A DNA stretch of 64,000 nt from Burkholderiales bacterium (GCA_025927765.1 JAICKU010000001.1:124001-188000), one strand, 5' to 3'. Shown: positions 18,109 to 27,160, numbered from the stretch's first letter. Numbers and translations: made by a program. Notes: generated from the sequence alone by a model not told the origin.

Positions 18109-18939
18109 ATGCAACGAATCGAACACCGGTGGTCGCGGTACGTCGCGCGTACCCTCGCCATCGGCATGGCGGCGGCGCTCGTGGTCGCGCCGGGCGCCTT
18201 TGCGCAGAACGCATCGTCGACGCCGACGCTGAAGGCCACCGACGCCACACCCGCGACGCCCGAGGCAGCGGCCATCCGCAAGACGCTCGAGCAGAAGTTT
18301 CCGGGCGCGCAGATCTCGCACATCGCGAAGTCCGGGTACCTCGGCCTCTACGAGGTGATGCTCGACGACAACCTCGTGTATACCGATCCGAGCGCGGCGT
18401 ACGTGTTCGTCGGGTCGCTCTACGACACTGCGACGAAGCAGAACCTGACCGAGGCGCGCGCGCGCAAGCTGAACCGCGTCGACGTCGCGAAGCTGCCCTA
18501 CGACCTCGCGTTCAAGCGCGTGAAGGGCGACGGGTCGCGCAAGCTCATCATCTTCTCCGACGCCGACTGCCCGTTCTGCCATCGCCTCGAAACCGAGATG
18601 AAGGGGCTCGACAACGTCACGATCTACACGTTCCTGTTCCCGATCGACCAGCTGCATCCGAACGCGGCGCAGAAGTCGAAGCAGATCTGGTGCTCGGCCG
18701 ACAAGGCGAAGGCCTGGGATACGTTCTTCGCGTCGGGCAAGCTGCCCGACAACAAGGGTGATTGCGGCGATCCGGTCGCGAAGACGCAGGCGCTCGGCAA
18801 CTCGCTGCACATCAACGCGACGCCCACGCTGATCTTCGCTGACGGAACGATGATCCCCGGCGCGCTGCCGCTGCCGCAACTCGAGAAGGAGATGACGTCG
18901 GCGGAGGCGGAGGCGAAGAAGCTCGCGTCGCAGAAGTAG
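18109..18939 (+). CDS. dsbC: Thiol:disulfide interchange protein DsbC
   Basis: Periplasmic disulfide isomerase. Residues 1-32 are a signal peptide (ending GAFA). An N-terminal dimerisation domain (about 50-125) precedes a thioredoxin fold with the CPFC active site at Cys154-Cys157, cis-proline in NATPTLIF and an extra cysteine pair (WCSAD, GDCGD), all DsbC features. The 276-residue length includes a linker longer than in E. coli. ATG 18109 has a GGAG site. A 27-bp-arm inverted repeat starts six bases after the stop. Confidence 0.94.
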   Translation: MQRIEHRWSRYVARTLAIGMAAALVVAPGAFAQNASSTPTLKATDATPATPEAAAIRKTLEQKFPGAQISHIAKSGYLGLYEVMLDDNLVYTDPSAAYVFVGSLYDTATKQNLTEARARKLNRVDVAKLPYDLAFKRVKGDGSRKLIIFSDADCPFCHRLETEMKGLDNVTIYTFLFPIDQLHPNAAQKSKQIWCSADKAKAWDTFFASGKLPDNKGDCGDPVAKTQALGNSLHINATPTLIFADGTMIPGALPLPQLEKEMTSAEAEAKKLASQK

Positions 18940-18944
18940 CAGGG

Positions 18945-19032
18945 GGAAATCCGGGTCAGAGATGTATTTCCTGCAAGGGCTCGCACCGGCGAAGTCGTTC
19001 CTTTTGGAAATACATCTCTGACCCGGATTTCC
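18945..19032. repeat. Inverted repeat with perfect 27-bp arms
   Basis: Arms at 18945-18971 and 19006-19032, separated by 34 bases, contain GGAAATCCGGGTCAGAGATG and its complement. It is the same GGGTCAGAG type as the element in the hydroxylase gene but with other flanks and a larger loop. Located between dsbC and the SPFH gene, it could act as a terminator-like RNA hairpin, and it resembles REP elements mobilised by RAYT transposases; no RAYT gene is in this window. Confidence 0.9.
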
Positions 19033-19058
19033 GCGCGGACACCATTCGGGGGGGGGAC

Positions 19059-20126
19059 ATGGCGATCCTGGACTTCATCACCAAGCAGTTCATCGACATC
19101 ATCGAGTGGACGGACGACTCGCGCGACACGCTGTCGTACCGCTTCCCCGACGAGGACAAGGAGATCAAGAACGGCGCGCAGCTGATCGTGCGCGAATCGC
19201 AGGTCGCGCAGTTCGTCTACCTCGGCCAGTTCGGCGATCGCTTCGGTCCCGGCAAGTATTCACTGACGACGCAGAACATCCCGCTCCTCACCGACCTCGC
19301 AGGCTGGAAGTACCTGTTCCAGAGTCCGTTCAAGGCCGATGTCTACTACGTCGTCACGCGGCTTTTCACCGGCAACAAGTGGGGGACCGCGAACCCGGTG
19401 ATGATGCGCGACCAGGATTTCGGCATCGTGCGCCTCCGCGCATACGGCACGTACGATTTTCGCGTCGCCGACGTGCCGAAGTTCCTGAAGGAAGTGGCCG
19501 GCACCGACGATCACTTCCGGATCGACGAATTCAACGACACGATGCGCTCGCGCATCGTGAGCGTGTTCTCCGATGCGCTCGCGCAGGCAAAGATCCCCGC
19601 GCTCGACGTCGCCGCGCGCTATCAGGAACTCGGCGAAGCGCTGCTGCCGATCATCAATCCGATCATCGGCACCAAGTACGGCCTCGAGATGACGTCGTTC
19701 ATCGTCGAGAACGTGTCGGTGCCGCCGGAAGTCGAGCAGGCGATCGACAAGCGCTCGAGCATGGCCGCGGTCGGCAACCTGAACGACTACGTGAAGTACC
19801 AGATGGGGCAAGGGATGGGCGCGGGGGGCAACGGCGGCGTCGCGGCCATCGGTGCGGAAATGGCCGTCGGCCTTGGCCTTGCGCAGCAGATGCTGAACCA
19901 GCCCGGCGGCATCATGGCGCAGGCGACGAAAAGCATCGAAGCGCCGGCGCCGGCCAACGGCGCCGCGGGCATCGAAGTCATGAATCCCGCGCAGGTGGCG
20001 CAGATGCTCGGCGTCGCCGAGTCGGACGTGCTCGCGAGCCTCGAAGCCGGGGACCTCAAGGGCAAGAAGATCGGCACGCAATGGCGCGTGACGAAATCCG
20101 CCGTCGACGCGTTCCTGCAGTCGTAA
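19059..20126 (+). CDS. SPFH-domain protein (YdjI/virion-core type) with a C-terminal helix-turn-helix
   Basis: A 355-residue protein. Residues about 20-235 match the YdjI-like SPFH/band-7 group (ESQVAQFVYLGQFGDRFGPGKYSLTTQN at the start, SFIVENVSVPPEVEQAIDKRSSM near the end). A glycine/alanine-rich stretch (about 255-310) follows. The last 48 residues (NPAQVAQMLGVAESDVLASLEAGDLKGKKIG...WRVTKSAVDAFL) read as an excisionase/MerR-like helix-turn-helix, where homologues often carry a zinc ribbon or GYF-like piece. No signal peptide or membrane segment is seen. The zinc-ribbon membrane protein follows 28 bases later and is the natural partner. Confidence 0.85.
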   Translation: MAILDFITKQFIDIIEWTDDSRDTLSYRFPDEDKEIKNGAQLIVRESQVAQFVYLGQFGDRFGPGKYSLTTQNIPLLTDLAGWKYLFQSPFKADVYYVVTRLFTGNKWGTANPVMMRDQDFGIVRLRAYGTYDFRVADVPKFLKEVAGTDDHFRIDEFNDTMRSRIVSVFSDALAQAKIPALDVAARYQELGEALLPIINPIIGTKYGLEMTSFIVENVSVPPEVEQAIDKRSSMAAVGNLNDYVKYQMGQGMGAGGNGGVAAIGAEMAVGLGLAQQMLNQPGGIMAQATKSIEAPAPANGAAGIEVMNPAQVAQMLGVAESDVLASLEAGDLKGKKIGTQWRVTKSAVDAFLQS

Positions 20127-20154
20127 TTCGGGTCCATCGTACGAGGACCATCGC

Positions 20155-21249
20155 GTGACGGGCGAGGCGGTTGCCCACGCGCGGGCGAAATTCGCCTGCC
20201 CGGCCTGCGGCGGCGAGGCGGTGTGGAATCCTGCGAAGCAGGCGCTCGGGTGCCCGTTCTGCGGCACGGTGTCGCCGGCGCGCATCGACGCCGCCCGCGC
20301 GATCGTCGAGCACGACCTCGTTGCGGCCTTGCACACGCTGCCCGATTCGTCGCGCGGCTTTCTCGCCGAGGCGCGGCAGGTGCGCTGCCAGAGCTGCAAC
20401 GCGATCTCCATGCTCGACCCGAAACGCCAGGCGCAGAACTGCCCGTTCTGCGGCTCCGCGCAACTCGTGCCGTACACGGAGACGAAGCCCGCGCTCCGGC
20501 CGGAAAGCGTGCTGCCGTTTCACGTCGACGAAAGCGCCGCGCGCGAGGGCATTCGCCGCTGGTACGCAAGGCTGTGGCTCGCGCCGTCGGCGCTGAAGAA
20601 GCGCGCGCTCACCGACACCGTTCGTGGCGTGTACCTGCCGTACTGGACGTTCGACGCGCACGTCGAAGCCGACTGGACGGCCGAGGCCGGGCACTACTAC
20701 TACGAAACGCAGACCGTGTACGTGAACGGCCAGCCGCGCACACAGCAGGTGCGCAAGGTCCGCTTCGTGCCGGCTGCGGGCCACGTGACGCATTTCTTCG
20801 ACGACGATCTCGTGTGCGCGTCGGTGGGCGTGCAGCCGCCGTTGATTCGCGGCGTCGAGCCCTTTCCGACGAAGGAGCTGAAGCCGTACGATGCCGCGTA
20901 CGTGGCGGGCTGGGTGGTCGAGCGCTACCAGATCGATCTCGTCGGCGCCGCGCAACGCGCGCGCGCCGACATGGACGCGAAGCTCGCGATGCTGTGCGGC
21001 GCGCAGGTGCCGGGCGACACGTACCGCAACCTCGCCGTACATCCCGACTATTCGCAGCAGACGTTCAAGCACGTGCTCGCGCCGGTCTGGCTGCTCCAGT
21101 ACAGCTATGGCGCGCGCAGCTTCCAGTGCGTGATGAATGGCGTGACCGGCGCGCTCGCGGGCCAGTATCCGAAGAGCCCTTGGAAGATCGCGCTGATCGT
21201 GCTGGTGGTGATCGTCGTCGTGCTGATCGCGTTGTCCGGCCAGAAGTAG
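20155..21249 (+). CDS. Double zinc-ribbon protein with a C-terminal membrane anchor (YdjG-like)
   Basis: 364 residues from a GTG start. Two zinc ribbons lie at the N terminus: Cys15/18-Cys33/36 (CPAC...CPFC) and Cys78/81-Cys96/99 (CQSC...CPFC). A central domain (about 125-330) has the PYWTFDAHVEADW motif and aromatic-rich strands, and the extreme C terminus (about 342-361, IALIVLVVIVVVLIAL) is one transmembrane helix, a tail-anchored layout. B. subtilis YdjG and YdjI are encoded together with the PspA homologue YdjF; the same two families are adjacent here. A membrane-stress role is inferred from that context only. Confidence 0.82.
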   Translation: MTGEAVAHARAKFACPACGGEAVWNPAKQALGCPFCGTVSPARIDAARAIVEHDLVAALHTLPDSSRGFLAEARQVRCQSCNAISMLDPKRQAQNCPFCGSAQLVPYTETKPALRPESVLPFHVDESAAREGIRRWYARLWLAPSALKKRALTDTVRGVYLPYWTFDAHVEADWTAEAGHYYYETQTVYVNGQPRTQQVRKVRFVPAAGHVTHFFDDDLVCASVGVQPPLIRGVEPFPTKELKPYDAAYVAGWVVERYQIDLVGAAQRARADMDAKLAMLCGAQVPGDTYRNLAVHPDYSQQTFKHVLAPVWLLQYSYGARSFQCVMNGVTGALAGQYPKSPWKIALIVLVVIVVVLIALSGQK

Positions 21250-21259
21250 CGGGAGAACC

Positions 21260-21272
21260 AGGGTCCGACCCT
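21260..21272. repeat. Short palindrome resembling a degraded GGGTC-type repeat
   Basis: AGGGTC-C-GACCCT in the 86-base gap between the zinc-ribbon gene and the SDR gene, followed by TGCATTTGGG; a GCGCCGACCCTT stretch lies just before the SDR start. It looks like a decayed relative of the GGGTCAGAG elements. Confidence 0.4.
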
Positions 21273-21335
21273 GCATTTGGGCGACGACGGAGACAATGTC
21301 GAGAATCCGTGGAAAAAGGTAGGCGCCGACCCTTG

Positions 21336-22067
21336 ATGCTGCCTTACACAATCGTCACCGGCGTTTCGCAGGGCCTCGGCGAGGCGCTCGCGGCCGAACT
21401 CCTCGCGCGGGGTGGGCGCGTGCTTGGCATCGGGCGCCGATCGTCGTCTTCGCTGAGCGGCGAGCGCTACGCGTTCGTGCCCTGCGATCTGTCCGACGTA
21501 CGTGTTGCCGCGCCGATCCTCGCATCGGCGCTTGCGAGCGTCGCCGCCGTGCAACCCGATCGCGTATGCCTCGTCAATAACGCCGCGACGATCGAGCCCG
21601 CCGGCGTGCTCGGCGTGCTCGACGTTGACGCGATCGACCGCTCGCTCGCCTTGAACCTCGCGGCGCCGGCCGTGCTTGCCGATCTTTTCTGCCGCACGTT
21701 CGACGACGATGCGGTCGAACGTCGCATCATCAACGTGTCGTCCGGCGCGGCGTCGCATCCGATCCCGGGTGAAGCGCTCTATTGCATCGCGAAGGCGGGT
21801 CTCGAGATGCTGACGCGCATGTTGTCGGCCGAGCACGCGTCGCCGCGCTTTCGCGCGATCACGCTGCGCCCGGGCGTCATCGACACGCCGATGCAGGCGT
21901 ACGCGCGTTCGCAGCCGCCGTCGCAACTGCCGAGCGTCGGGATGTTCCGCGGCTTCCACAGCCAGGGACAACTCGTCGCGCCGCACGTCGTCGCGCGCAA
22001 GGTCGTGGCGCGCCTCGTGACGGGCGAGGTCGACGACGCCCGTACGTACCGCTACGACGAGCTCTGA
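21336..22067 (+). CDS. Short-chain dehydrogenase/reductase
   Basis: 243-residue NAD(P)-dependent oxidoreductase. The TGVSQGLGEALA motif (residues 8-19) binds the cofactor, LVNNAA is at about 84-89, and the catalytic Ser-Tyr-Lys set lies in INVSSGAA and YCIAKAG. The pattern is closest to sepiapterin reductase/benzil reductase-like SDRs; the substrate is not known. Its 3' end overlaps the convergent small lipoprotein gene by 16 bases. Confidence 0.88.
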   Translation: MLPYTIVTGVSQGLGEALAAELLARGGRVLGIGRRSSSSLSGERYAFVPCDLSDVRVAAPILASALASVAAVQPDRVCLVNNAATIEPAGVLGVLDVDAIDRSLALNLAAPAVLADLFCRTFDDDAVERRIINVSSGAASHPIPGEALYCIAKAGLEMLTRMLSAEHASPRFRAITLRPGVIDTPMQAYARSQPPSQLPSVGMFRGFHSQGQLVAPHVVARKVVARLVTGEVDDARTYRYDEL

Positions 22068-22450
22068 GGCGAGCCCGCGGGACCGCGGATCTCGATGCGG
22101 TAATCGAGCAGCGTGCCTGCCGGTCCCGCCTGCCAATGCGCGCAATAACGCTCGGCGATGCGCGCTTCGAAGATGCCGCTGTCGCCGGTCGACCGTTCCC
22201 GCACGATCGGCGACACCACCGCGCCGCCTTCGCGGTAGCGGAGATCGAAGTCGACCGGCACGCTCGCCTCGAAGCGATAGTCGAGGCGATCGCCGCGTGC
22301 GAGGTCGCCGCACACCTCGGCGTCGGCATAGGGCGCGATCGGACGCCGCTCGGCGACGCGCGGCGAGTCGCGCACGAGCGCGGGCGTCGACGCACACGAC
22401 ACGGCGGCAAGCGCGGCGGCGACGCCCGCAATGCGCGCGAGCGTCGTCAT
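22052..22450 (-). CDS. Small predicted lipoprotein
   Basis: 132 residues starting at ATG 22450, which overlaps the stop of the upstream acetyltransferase gene (ATGA). The N terminus (TTLARIAGVAAALAAVSCAS) is a signal peptide with a lipobox ending at Cys about 19. The mature part is a mixed, probably beta-rich domain with two further cysteines (EVCGDL and ERYCAHW) that could form a disulfide. I recognise no family. Confidence 0.6.
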   Translation of the reverse strand: MTTLARIAGVAAALAAVSCASTPALVRDSPRVAERRPIAPYADAEVCGDLARGDRLDYRFEASVPVDFDLRYREGGAVVSPIVRERSTGDSGIFEARIAERYCAHWQAGPAGTLLDYRIEIRGPAGSPQSSS

Positions 22451-23040
22451 TCGCGTCCCGCGCAGGCCCTGCGCAGCGCCGCGCGCCTGCGCGGCCAATC
22501 CTCGGCGAGGAGCGCGAGGCGCACGTGGTCGCGCCAGCGTGCGCCGATCTTCACGTAGCGCCGCGAATAGCCTTCGCGCACGAAGCCGACGCGCTCGACG
22601 AGCGCGAGCGAGCGCGCATTGCCCGGCTGCACGTTCGCTTCGACGCGGTGCAGCCTTGCATCGCGAAACGCGAAGTCGAGCGCGAGTGCCAATCCTTCGG
22701 TCATGTAGCCGCGCCCGGCCATGCCCGCGAAACCGAAATAACCGACGTACGCGGAAAGGAACACGCCCCGCACGATCTCCGAGAAGTTGACGACACCCGC
22801 GAGCGCATCGTCTTCACTGCGCACCACGAGGAACGCGAGATGCCTCGGGTCGGCCACCTTCCGGTAGCGCGCCAGGTAGACCGCGAACGCGTCGGGCGTG
22901 AGCGGCGGCTGCACGTAGCCGCGGTGCATCGTGCGGCTGCGCTGCGCGCTCGCGAGGAACGCGGCTTCGTCGCTGCGCCGCGGCGGACGCAGATGCACGC
23001 GCTTGCCTTGCAGCGGGGACACGGTCCGGCGCGTTGGCAT
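22447..23040 (-). CDS. GNAT-family N-acetyltransferase, RimJ/RimL type
   Basis: 197 residues with the layout of ribosomal-protein N-terminal acetyltransferases: LRPPRRSDEAAFLA near the start, GYFGFAGMAGRGYMTEGLALALDFAF as the acetyl-CoA-binding motif, and LHRVEANVQPGNARSLALVERVGFVREG at the C-terminal end of the fold. Which protein or metabolite it acetylates is not determinable. It is divergent from the ferredoxin reductase gene. Confidence 0.88.
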   Translation of the reverse strand: MPTRRTVSPLQGKRVHLRPPRRSDEAAFLASAQRSRTMHRGYVQPPLTPDAFAVYLARYRKVADPRHLAFLVVRSEDDALAGVVNFSEIVRGVFLSAYVGYFGFAGMAGRGYMTEGLALALDFAFRDARLHRVEANVQPGNARSLALVERVGFVREGYSRRYVKIGARWRDHVRLALLAEDWPRRRAALRRACAGRE

Positions 23041-23066
23041 AATGGAATTTTAGCGGGAGTACCGGA

Positions 23067-23822
23067 TTGGCCACCTGGATCGAGGGCCGCGTCGCGGGGC
23101 GCCGCCGCTTCCTCGACACGCTGCACCTGCTTCAGGTCGACGCGCCGCAGCTCACGTTCGTCGCCGGGCAGTTCGCGCGCCTCGCGCTGCCCGCGCCCGA
23201 GGGTTCGAAGGACCCGATGATCGCGCGGCCCTATTCGTTCGTGAATCCGCCGTCGCAGCCGCTGCACGAGTTCTATTTCAACGTGGTGGCGGAAGGGCCG
23301 TTGTCGCCGCGCCTTGCTGCGCTCGACGTCGGCGCGCCGATCTGGCTCGCGCCGCGCGCGAGCGGCTTGTTCACGCTCGACGAGACCGTGGAAGCCGATA
23401 CGCTGTGGTGCGTCTCGACCGGCACCGGCATCGGCCCGTTCCTGTCGATGCTCCGCACCGAGGGTCCGTGGGACAAGTTCGCGAACGTCGTGCTCGTGCA
23501 CGCCGTGCGCCTCGGGCGCGACTTGTCGTTTCGCGAGGAGATCGGCGGCATCGCGCGTGCGCACGAGGGACGCTTTCGCTACGTGCCCGTCGTGAGCCGC
23601 GAGCCTTGGCCCGATGCGCTTCCGGGGCGCATTCCGGCACTGATCGAGGACGGCCGGCTGGAGGCCCGGGCCGGCGTGCCGTTGACGGTCGAATCTGCCC
23701 ACGCGATGCTGTGCGGCAATCCCGCGATGGTCGACGACGTGCAGAAGGTGCTGGCGACGCGCGGGATGCGTCGGCACCGGCGCAAGGAGCCGGGGCACGT
23801 CACGCTGGAGACGTACTGGTAA
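23067..23822 (+). CDS. fpr: Ferredoxin-NADP reductase
   Basis: 251-residue bacterial-type FNR moving electrons between NADPH and ferredoxin/flavodoxin. The FAD motif RPYSFVN is at about residues 54-60, the NADP-binding GTGIGPFLSML at about 117-127, CGNPAMVDDV near residue 220, and the C-terminal VTLETYW tail is typical. The start is TTG 23067 with a GGGAG site seven bases upstream. Confidence 0.92.
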   Translation: MATWIEGRVAGRRRFLDTLHLLQVDAPQLTFVAGQFARLALPAPEGSKDPMIARPYSFVNPPSQPLHEFYFNVVAEGPLSPRLAALDVGAPIWLAPRASGLFTLDETVEADTLWCVSTGTGIGPFLSMLRTEGPWDKFANVVLVHAVRLGRDLSFREEIGGIARAHEGRFRYVPVVSREPWPDALPGRIPALIEDGRLEARAGVPLTVESAHAMLCGNPAMVDDVQKVLATRGMRRHRRKEPGHVTLETYW

Positions 23823-23892
23823 GCAGCCGCTGCGCTACCGGCGGCGTTCGCTTCGTCTCCGCGGGTCGAGACGGTGAGGGCCGCGCGCGACG

Positions 23893-26559
23893 TCAGCTTC
23901 CGAGCGTCCGCGTGACCACTTCCGTGACATCCGGCGACAGGTTCGGCGTCTTCGCGATCCGCTGCAGGCACTGCTGCATCGATCCGCGCCGCGGTTCCGC
24001 GTAGCGTTTCCACAGGTTGAACGCGCCGGCGATCGTCGCCGCGAGCTGCGGGTTCGTCGCGTCGAGCGCGCGCACCTGCTCGGCGGCGAACGCGTAGCCT
24101 GCACCGTCCTGCGCATTGAACCGCGCGAAGTTGCCGAGCGCGTACGATCCGACGAGCGAGCGCACGCGATTCGGATTGCGCGCGTTGAAGCGCGGATGCG
24201 CGAGCAGCGTGCGTACGGTCGCGAGCGTGTCGTCGCGCAGGCTCTTCGCCTGCAGCGCGAACCACTTGTCGAGCACCAGCGGCTCGTCGCGCCACTTCGC
24301 CTCGAACGCGGCGTACAGCGCGTCGTGCGCGACCGACATGGAATCGCGCAGCGCGAAGAGCGCCGCGATCGCGTCGGTCATGTTGTCCGCACGCTCGTAC
24401 TGCCGGGTTGCCAGCGCGTGCGACGCGTCGTCGTCGAGTGCGCCGAGGTAGCGCAGGCACAGGTTCGACATGCGGCGCATTCCGGCCTGTGCGGTCGTCG
24501 GCGCATACGCTTCGCGCGGACGCTGCCGCGCATACGCGTGCTCGAACAGCGCGCGCTGCCGAAGCGCGAGCCCACGCTCGACGAAGCGCCACGCGGCGGC
24601 GATGCCATCGGGCTCGATCGTGTCCTCGAGCGACGCCACGTACGCCGGGTCGGGCATCGCGAGCGCCAGCGCGAGCAGCGCCGGGTCGCTGCGCTCGTCT
24701 TCGAGCAGCACGGCGGCCACACGTGCGAGCATCGGCGGCAGCTCGAGCGGCGCGCCTTCGCGATGCGCGGCGGCGAGGTCGAGGATCGCGCGGATGAACG
24801 CGCGCTGCGACGCATCCCAGCGATTGACGGGATCGCTGTCGTGCGCGGCGAGCAGCACCAGTTCCTCGTCACGATAGTCGTAGCCGACGTTGACGGGCGC
24901 GGAGAAACCGCGGAACAGCGACGGCACCGGCTGTTCCGGCACGTCGACGAATTCGAAGCGATGCGTACGCTCGGTGAGCTCCAGCGTGCGCGTGGTTTCG
25001 CCCGCCGTTGCTTCGCCGCGCAGCCGAATCGGCATGTCGTGACCGTCGGGTGCGAGCAGCCCGATCGCCATCGGGACGTGCAGCGGCGGCTTGCGCCTGC
25101 CGCCGTTCGGCAGGCTCTGCTCGACGTCGAGCGTGTACGTGCGCGATGCGGCGTCGTAATTGCCGTGCACGCCGATCTTGGGCGTGCCGGCCTGCGCGTA
25201 CCAGCCGCGGAACTGCGCAAGGTCGACGCCCGAGCTGTCCTGCATCGCCTGCACGAAGTGATCGCACGTGACGGCCTGCCCGTCGTGGCGGTCGAAATAG
25301 AGGTTTATCGCGCGCCGGAAGCGCTCGGGTCCGAGCAGCGCGTGCTGCATGCGGATCACCTCGGCGCCCTTCTCGTAGACGGTCGCCGTGTAGAAATTGT
25401 TGATCTCCTGGTACTCGTCGGGCCGCACCGGATGCGCCATCGGTCCCGCGTCCTCGGCGAACTGCTCGCGGCGCAGGTACTCGACGGCGCCGATGCGCTC
25501 GACCGCGCGCGACCCGAGGTCGCTCGAGAATTCCTGGTCGCGAAACACGGTGAGTCCTTCCTTCAGCGACAACTGGAACCAGTCGCGGCAGGTGACGCGG
25601 TTGCCGCTCCAGTTGTGGAAGTACTCGTGGCCGATCACGCCTTCGATCGCGTTGTAGTCGGCGTCGGTGGCCATCGCCGGGTCGGCGAGCACGAGCCGGC
25701 TGTTGAAGATGTTGAGGCCCTTGTTCTCCATCGCGCCGAGGTTGAAGTCGTCGGCACAGAAGATCATGAACGTGTCGAGGTCGTACTCGCGGCCGAAGCG
25801 CTCCTCGTCCCAGCGCATCGCGTTCCTGAGCGAGCGCATCGCGTAGTGGCAGCGCCCGATGTTCGCAGCGCTCGCGTAGATGCGCAGCGCGACGTGGCGA
25901 CCCGAGCGCGTGACGAACGTGTCTTCCAGCGACGCGAGGTCGCCGGCGACCACGGCGAAAAGATACGTCGGCTTCGGAAACGGATCGTGCCAGGTCGCGA
26001 AGTGGCGGCCGTCGTCGAGCGGGCCCGTGTCGACGAGATTGCCGTTCGACAGCAGCACCGGGTAGCGCGCACGATCGGCGCGCAGCGTCACGCGGTAGCG
26101 TGCGAGCACGTCGGGGCGGTCGAGGAAATACGTGATGCGCCGAAACCCTTCGGGCTCGCATTGCGTGCAGAACACGCCCGACGAGACGTAGAGGCCTTCG
26201 AGCGCGGCGTTCGCCGCCGGCGCGATCTGCGTGCGGATCGTGAGCGTGCCGCGATCGGGCGCGTCCTTCAGCGTGAGCGTCGCATCGGCGACGCTGTAGC
26301 GGTCGCGCGGCAACGCTACGCCATCGAGCGCAACGCGCAGCCGTGTCTGCTGCTCGCCGTCGAGGGCGAGCGGCGCGTGGCGATCGACGGCATCGGCGTG
26401 CGGGTTGCGCCGGAACGCGTACGTCGCCGTGACTTCGGTGGCGTCGGGGTCGAGATCGAATTCGAGCGCGAGATCGTCGACGAGGAAGGCGGGCGGGCGG
26501 TAATCCAGGCGACGCTTCGCCTTCCCGCGGCCAGCGCGGGGCAGCATCGGCAGCATCAT
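23893..26559 (-). CDS. pepN: Aminopeptidase N
   Basis: M1-family zinc aminopeptidase that trims N-terminal residues from peptides in the cytoplasm. 888 residues, the normal size for proteobacterial PepN. The substrate-anchoring GAMENKGLN motif precedes the zinc site HEYFHNWSGNR (about residue 300) with the third ligand glutamate in LKEGLTVFRD 18 residues on. The long helical C-terminal domain is complete. It lies eight bases behind the FKBP isomerase gene. Confidence 0.97.
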   Translation of the reverse strand: MMLPMLPRAGRGKAKRRLDYRPPAFLVDDLALEFDLDPDATEVTATYAFRRNPHADAVDRHAPLALDGEQQTRLRVALDGVALPRDRYSVADATLTLKDAPDRGTLTIRTQIAPAANAALEGLYVSSGVFCTQCEPEGFRRITYFLDRPDVLARYRVTLRADRARYPVLLSNGNLVDTGPLDDGRHFATWHDPFPKPTYLFAVVAGDLASLEDTFVTRSGRHVALRIYASAANIGRCHYAMRSLRNAMRWDEERFGREYDLDTFMIFCADDFNLGAMENKGLNIFNSRLVLADPAMATDADYNAIEGVIGHEYFHNWSGNRVTCRDWFQLSLKEGLTVFRDQEFSSDLGSRAVERIGAVEYLRREQFAEDAGPMAHPVRPDEYQEINNFYTATVYEKGAEVIRMQHALLGPERFRRAINLYFDRHDGQAVTCDHFVQAMQDSSGVDLAQFRGWYAQAGTPKIGVHGNYDAASRTYTLDVEQSLPNGGRRKPPLHVPMAIGLLAPDGHDMPIRLRGEATAGETTRTLELTERTHRFEFVDVPEQPVPSLFRGFSAPVNVGYDYRDEELVLLAAHDSDPVNRWDASQRAFIRAILDLAAAHREGAPLELPPMLARVAAVLLEDERSDPALLALALAMPDPAYVASLEDTIEPDGIAAAWRFVERGLALRQRALFEHAYARQRPREAYAPTTAQAGMRRMSNLCLRYLGALDDDASHALATRQYERADNMTDAIAALFALRDSMSVAHDALYAAFEAKWRDEPLVLDKWFALQAKSLRDDTLATVRTLLAHPRFNARNPNRVRSLVGSYALGNFARFNAQDGAGYAFAAEQVRALDATNPQLAATIAGAFNLWKRYAEPRRGSMQQCLQRIAKTPNLSPDVTEVVTRTLGS

Positions 26560-26567
26560 CCGTTCGT

Positions 26568-27065
26568 CTACTCGACGTCGAGCAGTTCGACGTCGAAGAT
26601 CAGCGTCGCGTTCGGCGGAATCACGCCACCCGCCCCGCGCGCGCCGTAGCCCAGCTGTGACGGAATCACGAGCGTTCGCTGCCCGCCCACCTTCATGCCG
26701 GCCACGCCTTCGTCCCAGCCGCGAATCACGCGGCCCTGGCCCAGCACGAACCGGAACGGCGTGCCGCGATCGCGCGAACTGTCGAATTTCGCGCCGTGCG
26801 AATCGGGCTTCGAACTGTCGTAGAGCCAGCCGGTGTAGTGGACTACAACGCCGTGGCCGGCGACGGCTTCGGCGCCATGCCCCTGTTTCACATCGATTTT
26901 CTTCAACTCGCTTTGCGTGGCATCCAACTTGCTTTTTCCTTGCTCGTCAGGGGTCGACGCGCTCGTGGCAGGCACTGCGTAGAGCACCATGCACGAAAGC
27001 GCGATTGCGTAAGCCACAGGGGCGATGCGTGCCCGAATGGCACGAGCGCCAATGCGTATCGCCAT
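26568..27065 (-). CDS. Periplasmic FKBP-type peptidyl-prolyl isomerase
   Basis: 165 residues from ATG 27065 (GAGG site upstream). A signal peptide of about 37 residues ends near VPATSAS, so it acts in the periplasm. The catalytic domain carries [61 protein letters not shown], all standard FKBP motifs. Likely co-transcribed with pepN. Confidence 0.93.
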   Translation of the reverse strand: MAIRIGARAIRARIAPVAYAIALSCMVLYAVPATSASTPDEQGKSKLDATQSELKKIDVKQGHGAEAVAGHGVVVHYTGWLYDSSKPDSHGAKFDSSRDRGTPFRFVLGQGRVIRGWDEGVAGMKVGGQRTLVIPSQLGYGARGAGGVIPPNATLIFDVELLDVE

Positions 27066-27088
27066 GCGAAGACCTCGGGATGTAAAGG

Positions 27089-27110
27089 GCGCCGAAGGAA
27101 GCTTCGGCGC
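27089..27110. other. Hairpin in the divergent region upstream of the FKBP and 569-residue genes
   Basis: GCGCCGAA-GGAAGC-TTCGGCGC, perfect 8-bp arms. It sits in the 5' leader region of the FKBP gene and upstream of the divergent gene; it could be a regulatory hairpin or operator. Confidence 0.35.
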
Positions 27111-27160
27111 GGTCGCCGGGATCCGGCGCTCCGTCATTTTATCCGCTTCGGGTCATCTAC

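Noticed and set aside
24196-26649. An 817-codon open frame opposite pepN
   Set aside because: Antisense shadow of a gene whose motifs are unmistakable; low-complexity product.
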